From assembly GCA_009846005.1 (NCBI GenBank), contig VXYL01000013.1, positions 1 through 64,000 of the forward strand: a stretch of 64,000 nucleotides of DNA, in the 5' to 3' direction. Position numbers and translations under genes: made by a program. Below, piece by piece: positions 7,669 to 16,259 of this stretch (its first letter is position 1; every line of letters begins with the position of its first letter). This stretch comes from Gammaproteobacteria bacterium (GTDB lineage: Bacteria > Pseudomonadota > Gammaproteobacteria > Pseudomonadales > Azotimanducaceae). Under the pieces are notes generated by a model. That model searched no databases. It was given only the letters and a program-made list of their open reading frames with translations, and was not told where the DNA came from.

Positions 7669-9492
7669 CTATGGACCGACGATGGAGTCACCTTGGGGGT
7701 TTGGTGAAGGATCCGGGGATGCCCGCATAGCCGGATCGGGGACGTGGAACGCGCCGCGGCGCGACTCCCAGGCTTCCTGGTGGTAGTTGAACACGACGTG
7801 GCTGCCAAGGCGGTTGATCTCGATATCGGGTAGCGCGTCGAAGTAGCGCGGCGGGAATCGGAACGCGGCGGCTATGATCTCGCCGTCGAGCCAGCCATCG
7901 GGGGTTTCACCTACATCCATAGCATCGATCCGCTCCGCCGCAGACTTTCCCGTCGGCGTACCGAGAGTCCAACCCCACTCCCCGAAACTCGGCACATTCG
8001 CATGGTATCGGGACACCGTGAATCCGGCGTGGGCCAAGGTCTTGCCGATCGACAGGAACGCCTCCTTGGCGTGGTACGGCGATGTAGACTGGACGGCAAT
8101 GGTGCCGTCAGGCGACATGATCGCCCTCACCCGGGCGTAGAAGTAGTCGGAGTAGAGGCGATTCAGGTCGGGGTGGTTGGGGTCGGGCAGATCGACGACG
8201 ACCACGTCGAAGCGTGCGTCGCTTGCGGCGAGACGTTCGACCTCGATGAACGCGTCGCCGTGGATCAACGTCAACCGGGGATCGTCGAACGCGGCGCGGT
8301 TCTGGTCGACCAAGGCATGGCTCAACCAGTCCGGGGCATCTTCGTCGCGCCCCGAGAACAGGTCCACCACGGCGGGATCGATGTCGATCATCGTGACGGA
8401 CGTCGGCGACCAGCGCCAGAGATCCCGCAACGCCAGCCCGTCGCCGCCGCCGAGGATCAGTACGCGTTCCCGCCGGTAGGCGGCGAGCATCGGCGGCGTG
8501 GTCAGATAGGCGTGGTAGATGCGCTCGTCGTTGCTGGCGAACTGGATGCGGCCGTTGATGTAGAGGCTCAGGATGTCTTCTCGACCGCCGGCGACGTGTC
8601 GTTTCGTGAGGACCACGTTCTGGTAGGGGGTCTGCAGGTGATAGACGACGCGGTCCCGGAACAGGCTGTCGCTCAAGCCCGCAATCCATTCCCGTCCGAA
8701 CAGCGCCAGAACGACGAGCAGCCCGGCGAGCAAGGCATGGCCGGTCCAGAGCGCTACCGCAGGACGGATCTCGCGCCGGTAGACGGTGAGGAACACCACG
8801 CCGGCAAGCACATTCGCGGCCGCCGTGCCCACGGCAGCGTAGACGACGGGCAGTTTCAGGCACACCAGGATCCAGATCGCGGCACCGACGCCAGCCCCGA
8901 TGTAGTCCGCGCCGTACATGGTGCCGAGGTTGTGCGGCAGGTGGGTCTGGTGAACATGCTCTCGGACGCGGGCTATCAGCGGGATCTCCATGCCGATTAG
9001 GAGTCCGAGTATGAAACCGAGCACGAACGGCAGAACGCCGGAGAACGTCTTCAGCACGGCGAACAGACCGCCGTCCATGACCACACCGGCGTCGACGTTG
9101 TAGACGCTGCGGATCCACTCGGGCAGCGAGTACGCGAAAGCCACGGCGGCGGAGAGAGCGAGCACGGAGAAGCCGCCGAGCAATCCGATGGAGACCTCGA
9201 GCCAGGCGAAGCCGCGGAACATCGACGAAATCCACTTCGCCATGAACGCACCAATGCCCATGGCCACGATCATCAAACCGATCATCGCGTAGATCGTGGG
9301 TTCCACCGCGCCGAGGATGCGCCCGGCAAAGTGCGCCATCAGGTATTCGTAGATCAGCCCGCAGCCCGCGACCACGCCCATCGTGCCGATGAGCACGACG
9401 TCATGGCGCCGCACGGAGGCCGCCGATCGTGACCCGCCAGATGAGGGTTCGCGGTTACTCACGGCAGGGTGCTTCGAGGGGCGGGCGCTCAC
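7669..9492 (-). CDS. Membrane-fused spermidine synthase-like aminopropyltransferase
   Basis: A 607-residue protein. The N-terminal half (about residues 30-270) contains roughly seven hydrophobic segments. The C-terminal half (about 285-560) is a spermidine synthase fold with YINGRIQFASNDERIYH, the decarboxy-SAM-binding motif LILGGGDGLALRD, MIDIDPAVVDL, IHGDAFIEVE and the catalytic-region motif VVVDLPDPNHPDL. It should transfer an aminopropyl group from decarboxylated SAM to an amine, with the active site tethered to the inner membrane. SpeD in the same cluster would supply the donor. GTG at 9492 is the longest start; an in-frame GTG 11 codons later is also possible. Confidence 0.87.
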   Translation of the reverse strand: MSARPSKHPAVSNREPSSGGSRSAASVRRHDVVLIGTMGVVAGCGLIYEYLMAHFAGRILGAVEPTIYAMIGLMIVAMGIGAFMAKWISSMFRGFAWLEVSIGLLGGFSVLALSAAVAFAYSLPEWIRSVYNVDAGVVMDGGLFAVLKTFSGVLPFVLGFILGLLIGMEIPLIARVREHVHQTHLPHNLGTMYGADYIGAGVGAAIWILVCLKLPVVYAAVGTAAANVLAGVVFLTVYRREIRPAVALWTGHALLAGLLVVLALFGREWIAGLSDSLFRDRVVYHLQTPYQNVVLTKRHVAGGREDILSLYINGRIQFASNDERIYHAYLTTPPMLAAYRRERVLILGGGDGLALRDLWRWSPTSVTMIDIDPAVVDLFSGRDEDAPDWLSHALVDQNRAAFDDPRLTLIHGDAFIEVERLAASDARFDVVVVDLPDPNHPDLNRLYSDYFYARVRAIMSPDGTIAVQSTSPYHAKEAFLSIGKTLAHAGFTVSRYHANVPSFGEWGWTLGTPTGKSAAERIDAMDVGETPDGWLDGEIIAAAFRFPPRYFDALPDIEINRLGSHVVFNYHQEAWESRRGAFHVPDPAMRASPDPSPNPQGDSIVGP

Positions 9493-9539
9493 CTAGGCCG
9501 ACCGCGAGACAATGGTTGGACCTTGCATGTAACGAATCC

Positions 9540-9632
9540 GTAGGGCGACCCTATCGCGCCTGGACACGCGGTCGCCCGCTTTTGGCAAGTGCCGGTTTCG
9601 TCGGCACGGGACGGGACAAGCCCGTCCTCTAC
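9540..9632. repeat. Palindromic repeats between the DUF350 and SpeE genes
   Basis: A diverged GTAGGGCGACC...GGTCGCCC unit (9540-9579) and a GACGGGACAAGCCCGTC unit (9607-9632) fill most of the 141-base gap between two co-directional genes. As at 6283-6375, the repeats sit inside the polyamine/PspA cluster. Confidence 0.8.
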
Positions 9633-9633
9633 A

Positions 9634-10530
9634 TCAGCCGAGTACGCCGGTGATGATCAACCCGAAACCGATGAATATCGCGGCTTCGATGGCGGCGACG
9701 CCGATGTTCCGCTGGTTGTCCACTTCCTCGACCACGTCGATGCCAAGCAGAACCACGCGCTGCGCGATGATCGACAACGCGCTCAGCACCACGGCCAGGA
9801 CGACCGCCCACGCGAGCCAGGTGCCGTAAAGGATGGCGAACTCCAACGCGTTGCCCGGCAGGTAGCCCACCATGCCGCTGGCTGAAGACGCGGCCAGCGC
9901 CGTGCCGAGCAAGTGGCCGGCGTAGCGAATGGCCAGCGCCGCGTTGCCGCCTTCGATGGCGAGTTGCAGCCTGGCGCCATCGTGTCTTCTTGCATAGATC
10001 GAAGAACGCAGCCGGGTCACGCCGAGCAGCACGATCTGCGATAGGAAGAAAACGATCGCGACCGACAGCAGGGACTGCCAGCCAACGCCCTCCGCCCAGC
10101 CAATCGCGCCGTTGATCAAGACGCCGAGAGCAAGCAGATTGGCGGCCTGCACCGTCCCCGCCGCGATGTTCTTCTCCCCGAGCGCGTCGCGGATGGAAAA
10201 CCGATGAAAGATGATCGCGTCGTTGATCAGGATTCCGATCTTGAGAAGCGCCAGGCCCACGACCGCGTAGATCACGACCGTGCCAAGTTCCGCCGACCAT
10301 TGGACGCTCGCTTCGCCCGAAACCACCCCGGCAAGGATCAGCGCGACGGCTGCCATTCCGCCGGCCAGGGCGATACCGAACGCGTAGTTGTCCTTTTCCG
10401 CCAGCTCGTCCTTGGTGTCGACGCCGAACAGCAGCCCGGCCCCGTAGCGCATGACGCAGATGGCCGCCGCGGCCACCGCGAGGTCCAGCGCAATGATGCC
10501 CCACATCCACCAGGTCAACGAATCCAGCAT
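9634..10530 (-). CDS. DUF350 membrane protein (YjfL-like, two tandem domains)
   Basis: A 298-residue integral membrane protein with about eight hydrophobic helices. It contains two copies of a DUF350-like unit. The first is marked by AEKDNYAFGIALAGGMAAVALILAG and LLKIGILINDAIIFHRF. The second is marked by VEEVDNQRNIGVAAIEAAIFIGFGLIITG. YjfL of E. coli is a single-domain DUF350 protein next to yjfIJK; here a two-domain form lies between the lipoprotein gene and the SpeE-like gene. The function is not known. Co-occurrence with SpeD/SpeE and PspA suggests an inner-membrane component of a polyamine-linked envelope system. Confidence 0.85.
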   Translation of the reverse strand: MLDSLTWWMWGIIALDLAVAAAAICVMRYGAGLLFGVDTKDELAEKDNYAFGIALAGGMAAVALILAGVVSGEASVQWSAELGTVVIYAVVGLALLKIGILINDAIIFHRFSIRDALGEKNIAAGTVQAANLLALGVLINGAIGWAEGVGWQSLLSVAIVFFLSQIVLLGVTRLRSSIYARRHDGARLQLAIEGGNAALAIRYAGHLLGTALAASSASGMVGYLPGNALEFAILYGTWLAWAVVLAVVLSALSIIAQRVVLLGIDVVEEVDNQRNIGVAAIEAAIFIGFGLIITGVLG

Positions 10531-10539
10531 GGCGTTCTC

Positions 10540-11451
10540 CTATTTGCCTCCGCGGTATCCCCCGAAACCGCGGCTGCTGCCGCGGCTTGAGGCCGTGCTC
10601 GTCGTGCGGACGGATTTCTGGCGCGTTATCGTGCGCGAGGCGCCCGTGCGTTTGGAGGCGTAAGCGCTCTGGAACGTCCTGCCTTCCCGTGAGAACTTCT
10701 GCCGCGCGGTGTTCTCGACCCGGGTTTGTTCGCGACGAGCCGACGGTGACGTGTAGTTGTCCCGCCCCCAGTCGTGGTAGTAGCTGTAGTCGCGCCCGCC
10801 CGCCCAGGAGCCGTAGCCGACCCGGGGCCCGCCCATCAGGTCGCGCATCAGCGCGAACTGCCCGTACCAGACCCAGAACGACCCCCCGGACCCGGTCTGC
10901 CAATGCCCGTAATGGGGGTTGCCGACAAGCTGGCTGCCAACACCGACGTTCTCGGCGTTGTTGGCGCGGGCGGAGGCACTTGCGCTCAGCGCGTCGACCC
11001 GCGCCAGATAGCCGTCGGAGAGGTCGGCGAGGACGTTCAGTGGATCGCTCAGGGCTCGGTTGAACTCCGCGAAGTCCGCCGCCTGCACGATGCGGCCGAG
11101 TTCGATCAACAACACCTCGCGCTCCTGGTTCGAGGTGCTCGTCCGGGCTTGACGCTTGGCATCGTCGACGCGGGTGACCAGGCCTTGGTAGAGATTCCCG
11201 TCGCGCGTGCCTTCCTTCGCCAGAACGCTGATGAGTTGGCGGAGGTCCGGCTTGCGCTCGGCGACGGTGGACGCGTAGCTCTTGATGAGGGCCGCATTGC
11301 GGATTCGACCGAGGTCCAACTGCTCGCCGAGCCTTGAGACCGCGCTCTCGGCCACGGGCAGATTCTTCTCGATCCGCTGCTGGGTCCCGCTGCAGGCTGC
11401 AACGAGAACGAGCATGGGCAGCATGGCCCACCACACGTGGCCCCGGTTCAT
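10540..11451 (-). CDS. Lipoprotein with tyrosine/glycine-rich and basic C-terminal tail
   Basis: A 303-residue product starting MNRGHVWWAMLPMLVLVAAC, with a lipobox (VAAC) at Cys20. Residues 20-150 are helical and charged. Residues about 165-235 are rich in Gly, Tyr and Trp. The last 60 residues are basic and Ser/Arg/Gly-rich, ending GFGGYRGGK. Its ATG overlaps the speD stop as ATGA, so the two are translationally coupled. No family is recognised. Its place between SpeD and the DUF350 protein suggests an envelope component of the same system. Confidence 0.78.
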   Translation of the reverse strand: MNRGHVWWAMLPMLVLVAACSGTQQRIEKNLPVAESAVSRLGEQLDLGRIRNAALIKSYASTVAERKPDLRQLISVLAKEGTRDGNLYQGLVTRVDDAKRQARTSTSNQEREVLLIELGRIVQAADFAEFNRALSDPLNVLADLSDGYLARVDALSASASARANNAENVGVGSQLVGNPHYGHWQTGSGGSFWVWYGQFALMRDLMGGPRVGYGSWAGGRDYSYYHDWGRDNYTSPSARREQTRVENTARQKFSREGRTFQSAYASKRTGASRTITRQKSVRTTSTASSRGSSRGFGGYRGGK

Positions 11452-11831
11452 TCGTCCCCCCTTAGGCCGGGTCGGTCCACCTTGCGGATGTCGACCGTCG
11501 CCCCCGGGACGGCATCCTCGATGACCTTGGCGGCGCGCATTGCTTCGCAGTTGCCGCACATGAACACGTCGAAGGCGGCATAGCGGCGCTCGGGCCAGGT
11601 ATGAACGGTGATATGGGATTCCGCGAGCAAGGCAACACCCGTGACGCCGCCGCCCTTGCCGAACCCGTGCAGGTGACAGGACAGGATCGTGGCGCCGCCG
11701 GCCTTGGCCGAGTCCTTGAGCAATGCCTCAAGCGCCTCGGCTCCGAGATCGGCGTGAGCGCCGAAACACTCGATCAGAAAATGCTGCCCGGTAAGGGGTA
11801 CGGTGGACGGGATCGGCGCGTCCGTTGACAT
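11448..11831 (-). CDS. speD: S-adenosylmethionine decarboxylase proenzyme, class IB
   Basis: A 127-residue proenzyme that makes decarboxylated SAM, the aminopropyl donor for spermidine synthesis. The self-cleavage site ESH gives the pyruvoyl serine at Ser72; His77 and Cys92 complete the class IB set with the spacing known from the Thermotoga enzyme. The ATG at 11831 removes a 25-codon extension with no ribosome site. A short hairpin lies just upstream. It is the first gene of the minus-strand cluster and is coupled by ATGA to the lipoprotein gene, so its product probably feeds the membrane-fused SpeE rather than general polyamine synthesis alone. Confidence 0.93.
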   Translation of the reverse strand: MSTDAPIPSTVPLTGQHFLIECFGAHADLGAEALEALLKDSAKAGGATILSCHLHGFGKGGGVTGVALLAESHITVHTWPERRYAAFDVFMCGNCEAMRAAKVIEDAVPGATVDIRKVDRPGLRGDE

Positions 11832-11836
11832 AATAT

Positions 11837-11851
11837 GGCACTCTAAGTGCC
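11837..11851 (-). promoter_or_regulatory. Hairpin at the speD ribosome-binding region
   Basis: A perfect inverted repeat GGCACT-TAG-AGTGCC ends five bases before the speD ATG. The only Shine-Dalgarno-like bases (AGAG) fall in its loop and right arm, so folding could limit translation. It could instead be a protein operator. The adjoining CATATTATGTC repeats half of the yjfI-upstream palindrome. Confidence 0.4.
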
Positions 11852-11945
11852 GTCGAGGTGGTTTGCAACCGGTATATGTGGACGAGGCGGACAAGCGCTC
11901 GACCATGTTGCGCTTCGCACGGCGCTTCGATTAAATCCGCCCCCC

Positions 11946-12797
11946 ATGCGTGATCGACTGTTGAAATTCTGGCGGGACTGGCGCGGTCTGCTGGTGTTCT
12001 TCGCCGTGATGATCCTGTTCCGGTCCGCCGTGGCGGACTGGAACCAGGTGCCTAGCGGCAGCATGAAACCGGGCATTCTCGCCGGCGACCGTATCGTGGT
12101 CGACAAGCTGGCCTGGGGCCTGCGGGTGCCGTTCACCGCCGTACGTGTTGCCGAGTGGTCCGACCCGGCCCGGGGCGATGTCGTTACCTTCGACAATCCC
12201 GTTGACGGCCGGTTGTTCATCAAGCGCGTCGTCGCCGTGCCAGGTGATCGGGTGGAATGGAATCGCAACCGCTTGACGATCAACGGCAAAGCGGCCACCT
12301 ACGCGCCGCTGAAAGCCGGTGAGGTCGGTGGCCTGCCCATTGACGACCCCGGTCGGCATCGGTTCTACCGGGAGTCGCTGCTCGGAACCACCCGCGTAGT
12401 GATGCTCGACGATCATCCGGGGGCGCGCGACCCCCACGAAAACGTGATGTCTCGCCTTCTTGGTTCCGCAACGCGGAACTGCGAGCGCTACGCGACCCGA
12501 GCGGCGGGCACCGGCCGAGCGGTCACGAACGCCATTTGCCGATGCGAGGCCGCCGGCGTGTGCTCGACGTTCCCGGCGTTTACGGTTCCTGAAGGCAAGT
12601 ACTGGATGATGGGTGACAACCGGGACAACTCCAGCGACTCCCGGGTGATCGGGTTCGTCGACCGGCAAAGCATCTACGGCCGCGCCCACGCGGTGGCCTT
12701 CTCCGTCGATACGGACAACTACTACTGGCCGCGTTTCGAGCGGTTCTTCACGGCCCTGGACTGGCCGGCCGATCTCGGCGAAACGCTTGCACCGTAG
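11946..12797 (+). CDS. lepB: Signal peptidase I
   Basis: A 283-residue inner-membrane serine protease that removes signal peptides. One N-terminal transmembrane helix (about 13-30) is followed by the catalytic Ser39 in VPSGSMKPG, the general base Lys93 in FIKRVVAVPGD, and the conserved GDNRDNSSDSR box. A Cys-containing insert lies just before the FTVPEGKYWMMGDN strand. I chose the ATG at 11946, directly before the membrane anchor. It is divergent from speD. Its stop codon is inside a GTAGGGG repeat at 12794. Confidence 0.95.
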   Translation: MRDRLLKFWRDWRGLLVFFAVMILFRSAVADWNQVPSGSMKPGILAGDRIVVDKLAWGLRVPFTAVRVAEWSDPARGDVVTFDNPVDGRLFIKRVVAVPGDRVEWNRNRLTINGKAATYAPLKAGEVGGLPIDDPGRHRFYRESLLGTTRVVMLDDHPGARDPHENVMSRLLGSATRNCERYATRAAGTGRAVTNAICRCEAAGVCSTFPAFTVPEGKYWMMGDNRDNSSDSRVIGFVDRQSIYGRAHAVAFSVDTDNYYWPRFERFFTALDWPADLGETLAP

Positions 12798-12892
12798 GGG
12801 ACCCTTGTGGTCGCCCGCTCGACCCTTGGTGTCGACCACACGGGACACGGTGCCTTCCTGAACAACGGGACGGGACAAGCCCGTCCCCTACG
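12794..12892. repeat. Palindromic repeats downstream of lepB
   Basis: A GTAGGGGACCCTTGTGGTCG unit starts at 12794 and contributes the lepB stop codon. A second unit, CGGGACGGGACAAGCCCGTC followed by CCCTACG, spans 12866-12892. The two lie between convergent genes and may also help end transcription, although no T-run follows. Confidence 0.85.
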
Positions 12893-12943
12893 ACGTGGCA
12901 CGCCCGTCCCCGATGCACCCCACAGAGGGCCGGCGCACGCGCG

Positions 12944-13228
12944 CTATTTTCGGCGCCGCCTCAACAGCATGAGCGCGGCCGCGCCCGCAACGCCGAGGAT
13001 CGCCATCAGGGCGACAAAGGCGACGCTCGACAACAGATAGCCGAGCATCTCCTCGTTGTCCACCTCGTAGGCGCGGCCGAGCCACCAGATCCCCAACGCC
13101 GCGGCGATGCAACCGAGCACAACCGTGCGGGCGAGCGCCAAGGAACCCGCTTCCCTGCCGGGAAACGCGTCTCGGCCCTGCCGTTCCGGCCTTCCCCCGG
13201 AATCGAAGGTGACGCGACGTGGGGTCAT
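12944..13228 (-). CDS. Small two-helix membrane protein
   Basis: A 94-residue protein with a basic N-terminus (residues 1-30), two hydrophobic segments (about 32-48 and 60-86) separated by the polar EVDNEEM, and an RRRRK tail that fixes a cytoplasmic C-terminus. No family is recognised. It starts 14 bases after the FKBP lipoprotein gene and is probably co-transcribed with it. The ATG at 13228 is preferred because the longer frame to 13360 would overlap the FKBP gene. Confidence 0.6.
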   Translation of the reverse strand: MTPRRVTFDSGGRPERQGRDAFPGREAGSLALARTVVLGCIAAALGIWWLGRAYEVDNEEMLGYLLSSVAFVALMAILGVAGAAALMLLRRRRK

Positions 13229-13242
13229 CGTTCGCCGGTCGC

Positions 13243-13893
13243 TCAGCCGCTCGGCTGGACGTCGAGCAACTCGACCTCGAAGATGAGCGTCGAGTTGGGC
13301 GGAATGCCTGAGCGGCCGCGTTCCCCGTATGCCAGGTCGGGGGGACAGACGATCTTCCACTTGTCGCCGACCTGCATCATCTGAAGGGCTTCCGTCCAGC
13401 CCGCGATGACACGGTCGACGGGGAAAGAAGCGGGAACGCCGCGCTGAACCGAGCTGTCGAAGACGCGGCCATCCACGAAAGTGCCGTGGTAGTGGGTGGT
13501 CACGGTGTCGGTCGGACCGGGGCTCGCACCATCGCCCGATGCCAGGACTTCGTACTGCAACCCGGACGCCGTCGTGACGACGCCTTCACGTGCGGCGTTC
13601 TCGGCGAGAAACCCCCGACGGGGCGCGGTCACGGTGCTGGGTTGTTCACCTTGGCCGGTCTCAACGACGTCAGAATCGGCAGCCTGGCTGGCTGGCCGTG
13701 TCGTCTCGACCGCTTCGGCAGACTCTGAGACGTCCGCTTCCCCCGTCTCGGCGGATGGGGCGGTCTCGGACTGTTCGGTGCCGGCGTCTTCCGTTGCCGC
13801 ACCGCCGGGCCCACATCCCGCGACAAAGACGGCGAGCGCGGCGGCGCACCACCACATCGGCAGACGGTTGGCTGGCGTGTCAATCTCTATCAT
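13243..13893 (-). CDS. FKBP-type peptidyl-prolyl isomerase lipoprotein
   Basis: A 216-residue product with a lipoprotein signal (LAVFVAGC), a low-complexity linker rich in Glu, Thr and Ala (about residues 30-85), and a C-terminal FKBP domain. Typical motifs are DTVTTHYHGTFVDGRVFDSS, the Val/Ile-Trp active-site segment VIAGWTEALQMMQVGDKW, and PNSTLIFEVELLDV. It should be tethered to the envelope and assist folding of exported proteins. The start may be 13893 or the in-frame ATG 12 codons later, which sits closer to the hydrophobic core of the signal. It is divergent from prc. Confidence 0.92.
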   Translation of the reverse strand: MIEIDTPANRLPMWWCAAALAVFVAGCGPGGAATEDAGTEQSETAPSAETGEADVSESAEAVETTRPASQAADSDVVETGQGEQPSTVTAPRRGFLAENAAREGVVTTASGLQYEVLASGDGASPGPTDTVTTHYHGTFVDGRVFDSSVQRGVPASFPVDRVIAGWTEALQMMQVGDKWKIVCPPDLAYGERGRSGIPPNSTLIFEVELLDVQPSG

Positions 13894-14090
13894 TACTGCG
13901 GTGTCCTTGCTATGACAGGTCGGCGGATTCTACGCCAACGGCGGCCCTGCCAAACCGCCGGGCGAAGCGCGCCCCGGCGGGATGCTCGAGACACCGAATC
14001 GGCCGGTGGCCGCGCTCGGACGCATGGGTTACATTCGCACACCCGTGCGCCAACCACCGGCGTGCGTGAACGAGCACAGGTTGGATATCC

Positions 14091-16232
14091 ATGACGCGAC
14101 GCATCTTTGGTTCCCGGACTGCGACCGGTGTGGCACTTGCGGCATTCGCTGCCACCGCGGTCGCCGACACGGGGATACGGCCCGGCGATTGGGACGGACT
14201 CGAGCCGCTACCGAGCCATCGCCAGACCAGCGTGGACATCGTGGATCGGCTGCGTGACGGGCACTTCGTCAAGAAAGGGCTCGACGACGACGTGTCGAGC
14301 CAGACCTTCGACAACTACCTCGATTTCCTCGATCTCCGGCGCCTGCACTTCCTGGCGGACGACATCGCCGAGTTCGAGACCTACCGCTATCAACTCGACG
14401 AGGCGCTCAACGACGGCGACCTCGAACCGGCGTTCGACATGTACAACCGGTATCGGCAACGGGCCCTGGAACGCCTCGCGTACGAGGCGAACCTCATTGA
14501 ACAGGGCGTGGGGTTGTTCGACTTCACGTTGGACGAGTCGGTCGACGTCGACCGGTCCGACGCCCCCTGGCCGGAGTCCCGCGAAGCCCTGGAGAACCTT
14601 TGGCGCTTGGATCTGAAGGGCCGCGTGCTCTCCGGCAAGCTCGCCGGCGAATCGATGGCGGCGATCGGCGAAGCGTTGGCGAAGCGCGGCGTCAACCGCG
14701 CCCGTTCGATACGCCAAACGCGCAGCGAGGATGTCTTCCAACGTTTCGTCAACGCCTTCGCCCTGACCTACGACGAGCACACGCAGTACTTCTCGCCCCG
14801 GGACTCCGAGGACTTCGACATCTTCATGTCGTTGTCCCTACAGGGGATCGGGGCCGAACTGGGTACCGTTGACGAGTACACGGTCGTCCAGGGGCTCGTC
14901 AAAGGCGGGCCCGCCGAGAAGGGCGGCGAACTCAAGACCGGCGATCGTATCGTCGCCGTGAGCCAGAACCAGCAGCCGTTCGTGGACATCGTCGGCCGGC
15001 GAACCGACGATGTCGTGCAACTGATACGCGGCCCCAAGGGCTCCCGGGTACGCCTCAAGGTCATTCCCGCGGGCGCCAAGGACGAGGATGTTCGCGTCGT
15101 CGAGATCGTGCGGGAATCGGTCAGTCTCGTCGACGAGTCCGCCAGCAAGTCGCTGCTCGCAATAACCCGTGACGGTCGGGCGCACCGCATCGGCGTCGTC
15201 GTGGTGCCCACGTTCTACGCCGACTTCCGTGCCATGGAGCTGGGCGATCCGACCTACAAGAGCACCACCCGCGACGTTGCGAAGTTGATCGAGGAACTAA
15301 AAGCGGAGGGCATGGACGGGCTCATCATCGACCTTCGCCACAACGGCGGCGGCTCACTTCAGGAGGCCGTGGAACTGACCGGTCTATTCGTGGACTCGGG
15401 TCCGGTCGTTCAAGTCAAGAGTCTGCGCGGCAGCACCCGCGTACTTCGGGACGATGACGGTGCCGCGGTTTGGGACGGTCCCCTGGCGGTCATGGTCAAC
15501 GGCCGCTCCGCGTCTGCCTCGGAGATTTTCGCTGGTGCCATCCAGGACTACGACCTCGGCGTGGTCGTGGGCAGCCGCACATTCGGCAAGGGCACGGTGC
15601 AGACACTCGTCGGACTCCCGCGCGGGCGCGGCCAGTTGAAGCTAACGGAGCGCAAGTTCTACCGTGTTTCCGGATCCAGCACCCACTACAACGGAATCGT
15701 CCCCGATATCGAATACCCGGCACCCAACGACCTGCTGGATCGGGATCGCTGGGATGGCGGCGCCATCGGCGGTCGGGGGTCCGACGTGGCCCCAATCGTC
15801 CACGCCACGGCACACCGGTTCAGCTCGCACGTCGAGGCGCTGCAACACCGGCACCACGCACGGGTGGCGGACGATCCGGACTTTGCCTACTTGCGCGCGC
15901 GAGGCGAGTACCTTGAAGGGTTGCAGGCCCGGACCGAGGTTTCGCTCTCCGAAGCGGCGCGGTTGGCGGAGAAGGCTGCGGACGACGCATCGGCATTGCG
16001 CCTGGAAAACGAACTCTTGATCGCCAAGGGCCAGGAACCCGTCGCAAGCCTTGAGGACTTGGACCGCGGCGCGGCGTTGTCGCGCTTCGGCATGCCAGTG
16101 GCGTTCTACAACCCGGATGATCCCGAGAACGACGTCCTTGTTCGGGAGACCGCCAACATACTCATCGACTATTTCGACCTGACGCAGGGGATCGCGATGG
16201 TCGACGGGGACGCGCGGTCAACCGTCCAGTAG
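14091..16232 (+). CDS. prc: Tail-specific periplasmic protease (carboxyl-terminal processing protease)
   Basis: A 713-residue protein with a signal peptide (cleavage near AVADTG), a helical N-terminal domain, a PDZ domain (about 260-340, with GPAEKGGELKTGDRIVAVSQ) and the S41 peptidase core. Catalytic Ser is in NGRSASASEIF and the Lys in SRTFGKGTVQT. The long C-terminal extension resembles the DUF3340 part of gammaproteobacterial Prc/Tsp. It degrades or trims periplasmic proteins from their C-termini, including lipoproteins and cell-wall hydrolases. It is convergent with thrS, 27 bases apart. Confidence 0.95.
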   Translation: MTRRIFGSRTATGVALAAFAATAVADTGIRPGDWDGLEPLPSHRQTSVDIVDRLRDGHFVKKGLDDDVSSQTFDNYLDFLDLRRLHFLADDIAEFETYRYQLDEALNDGDLEPAFDMYNRYRQRALERLAYEANLIEQGVGLFDFTLDESVDVDRSDAPWPESREALENLWRLDLKGRVLSGKLAGESMAAIGEALAKRGVNRARSIRQTRSEDVFQRFVNAFALTYDEHTQYFSPRDSEDFDIFMSLSLQGIGAELGTVDEYTVVQGLVKGGPAEKGGELKTGDRIVAVSQNQQPFVDIVGRRTDDVVQLIRGPKGSRVRLKVIPAGAKDEDVRVVEIVRESVSLVDESASKSLLAITRDGRAHRIGVVVVPTFYADFRAMELGDPTYKSTTRDVAKLIEELKAEGMDGLIIDLRHNGGGSLQEAVELTGLFVDSGPVVQVKSLRGSTRVLRDDDGAAVWDGPLAVMVNGRSASASEIFAGAIQDYDLGVVVGSRTFGKGTVQTLVGLPRGRGQLKLTERKFYRVSGSSTHYNGIVPDIEYPAPNDLLDRDRWDGGAIGGRGSDVAPIVHATAHRFSSHVEALQHRHHARVADDPDFAYLRARGEYLEGLQARTEVSLSEAARLAEKAADDASALRLENELLIAKGQEPVASLEDLDRGAALSRFGMPVAFYNPDDPENDVLVRETANILIDYFDLTQGIAMVDGDARSTVQ

Positions 16233-16259
16233 ACTGGGAAGCGGTCGTCCCGCGCCGGC

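Noticed and set aside
12794-12892. Repeats behind lepB as an ordinary intrinsic terminator
   Set aside because: The hairpins lack a T-run and are the same repeats found at many unrelated sites.
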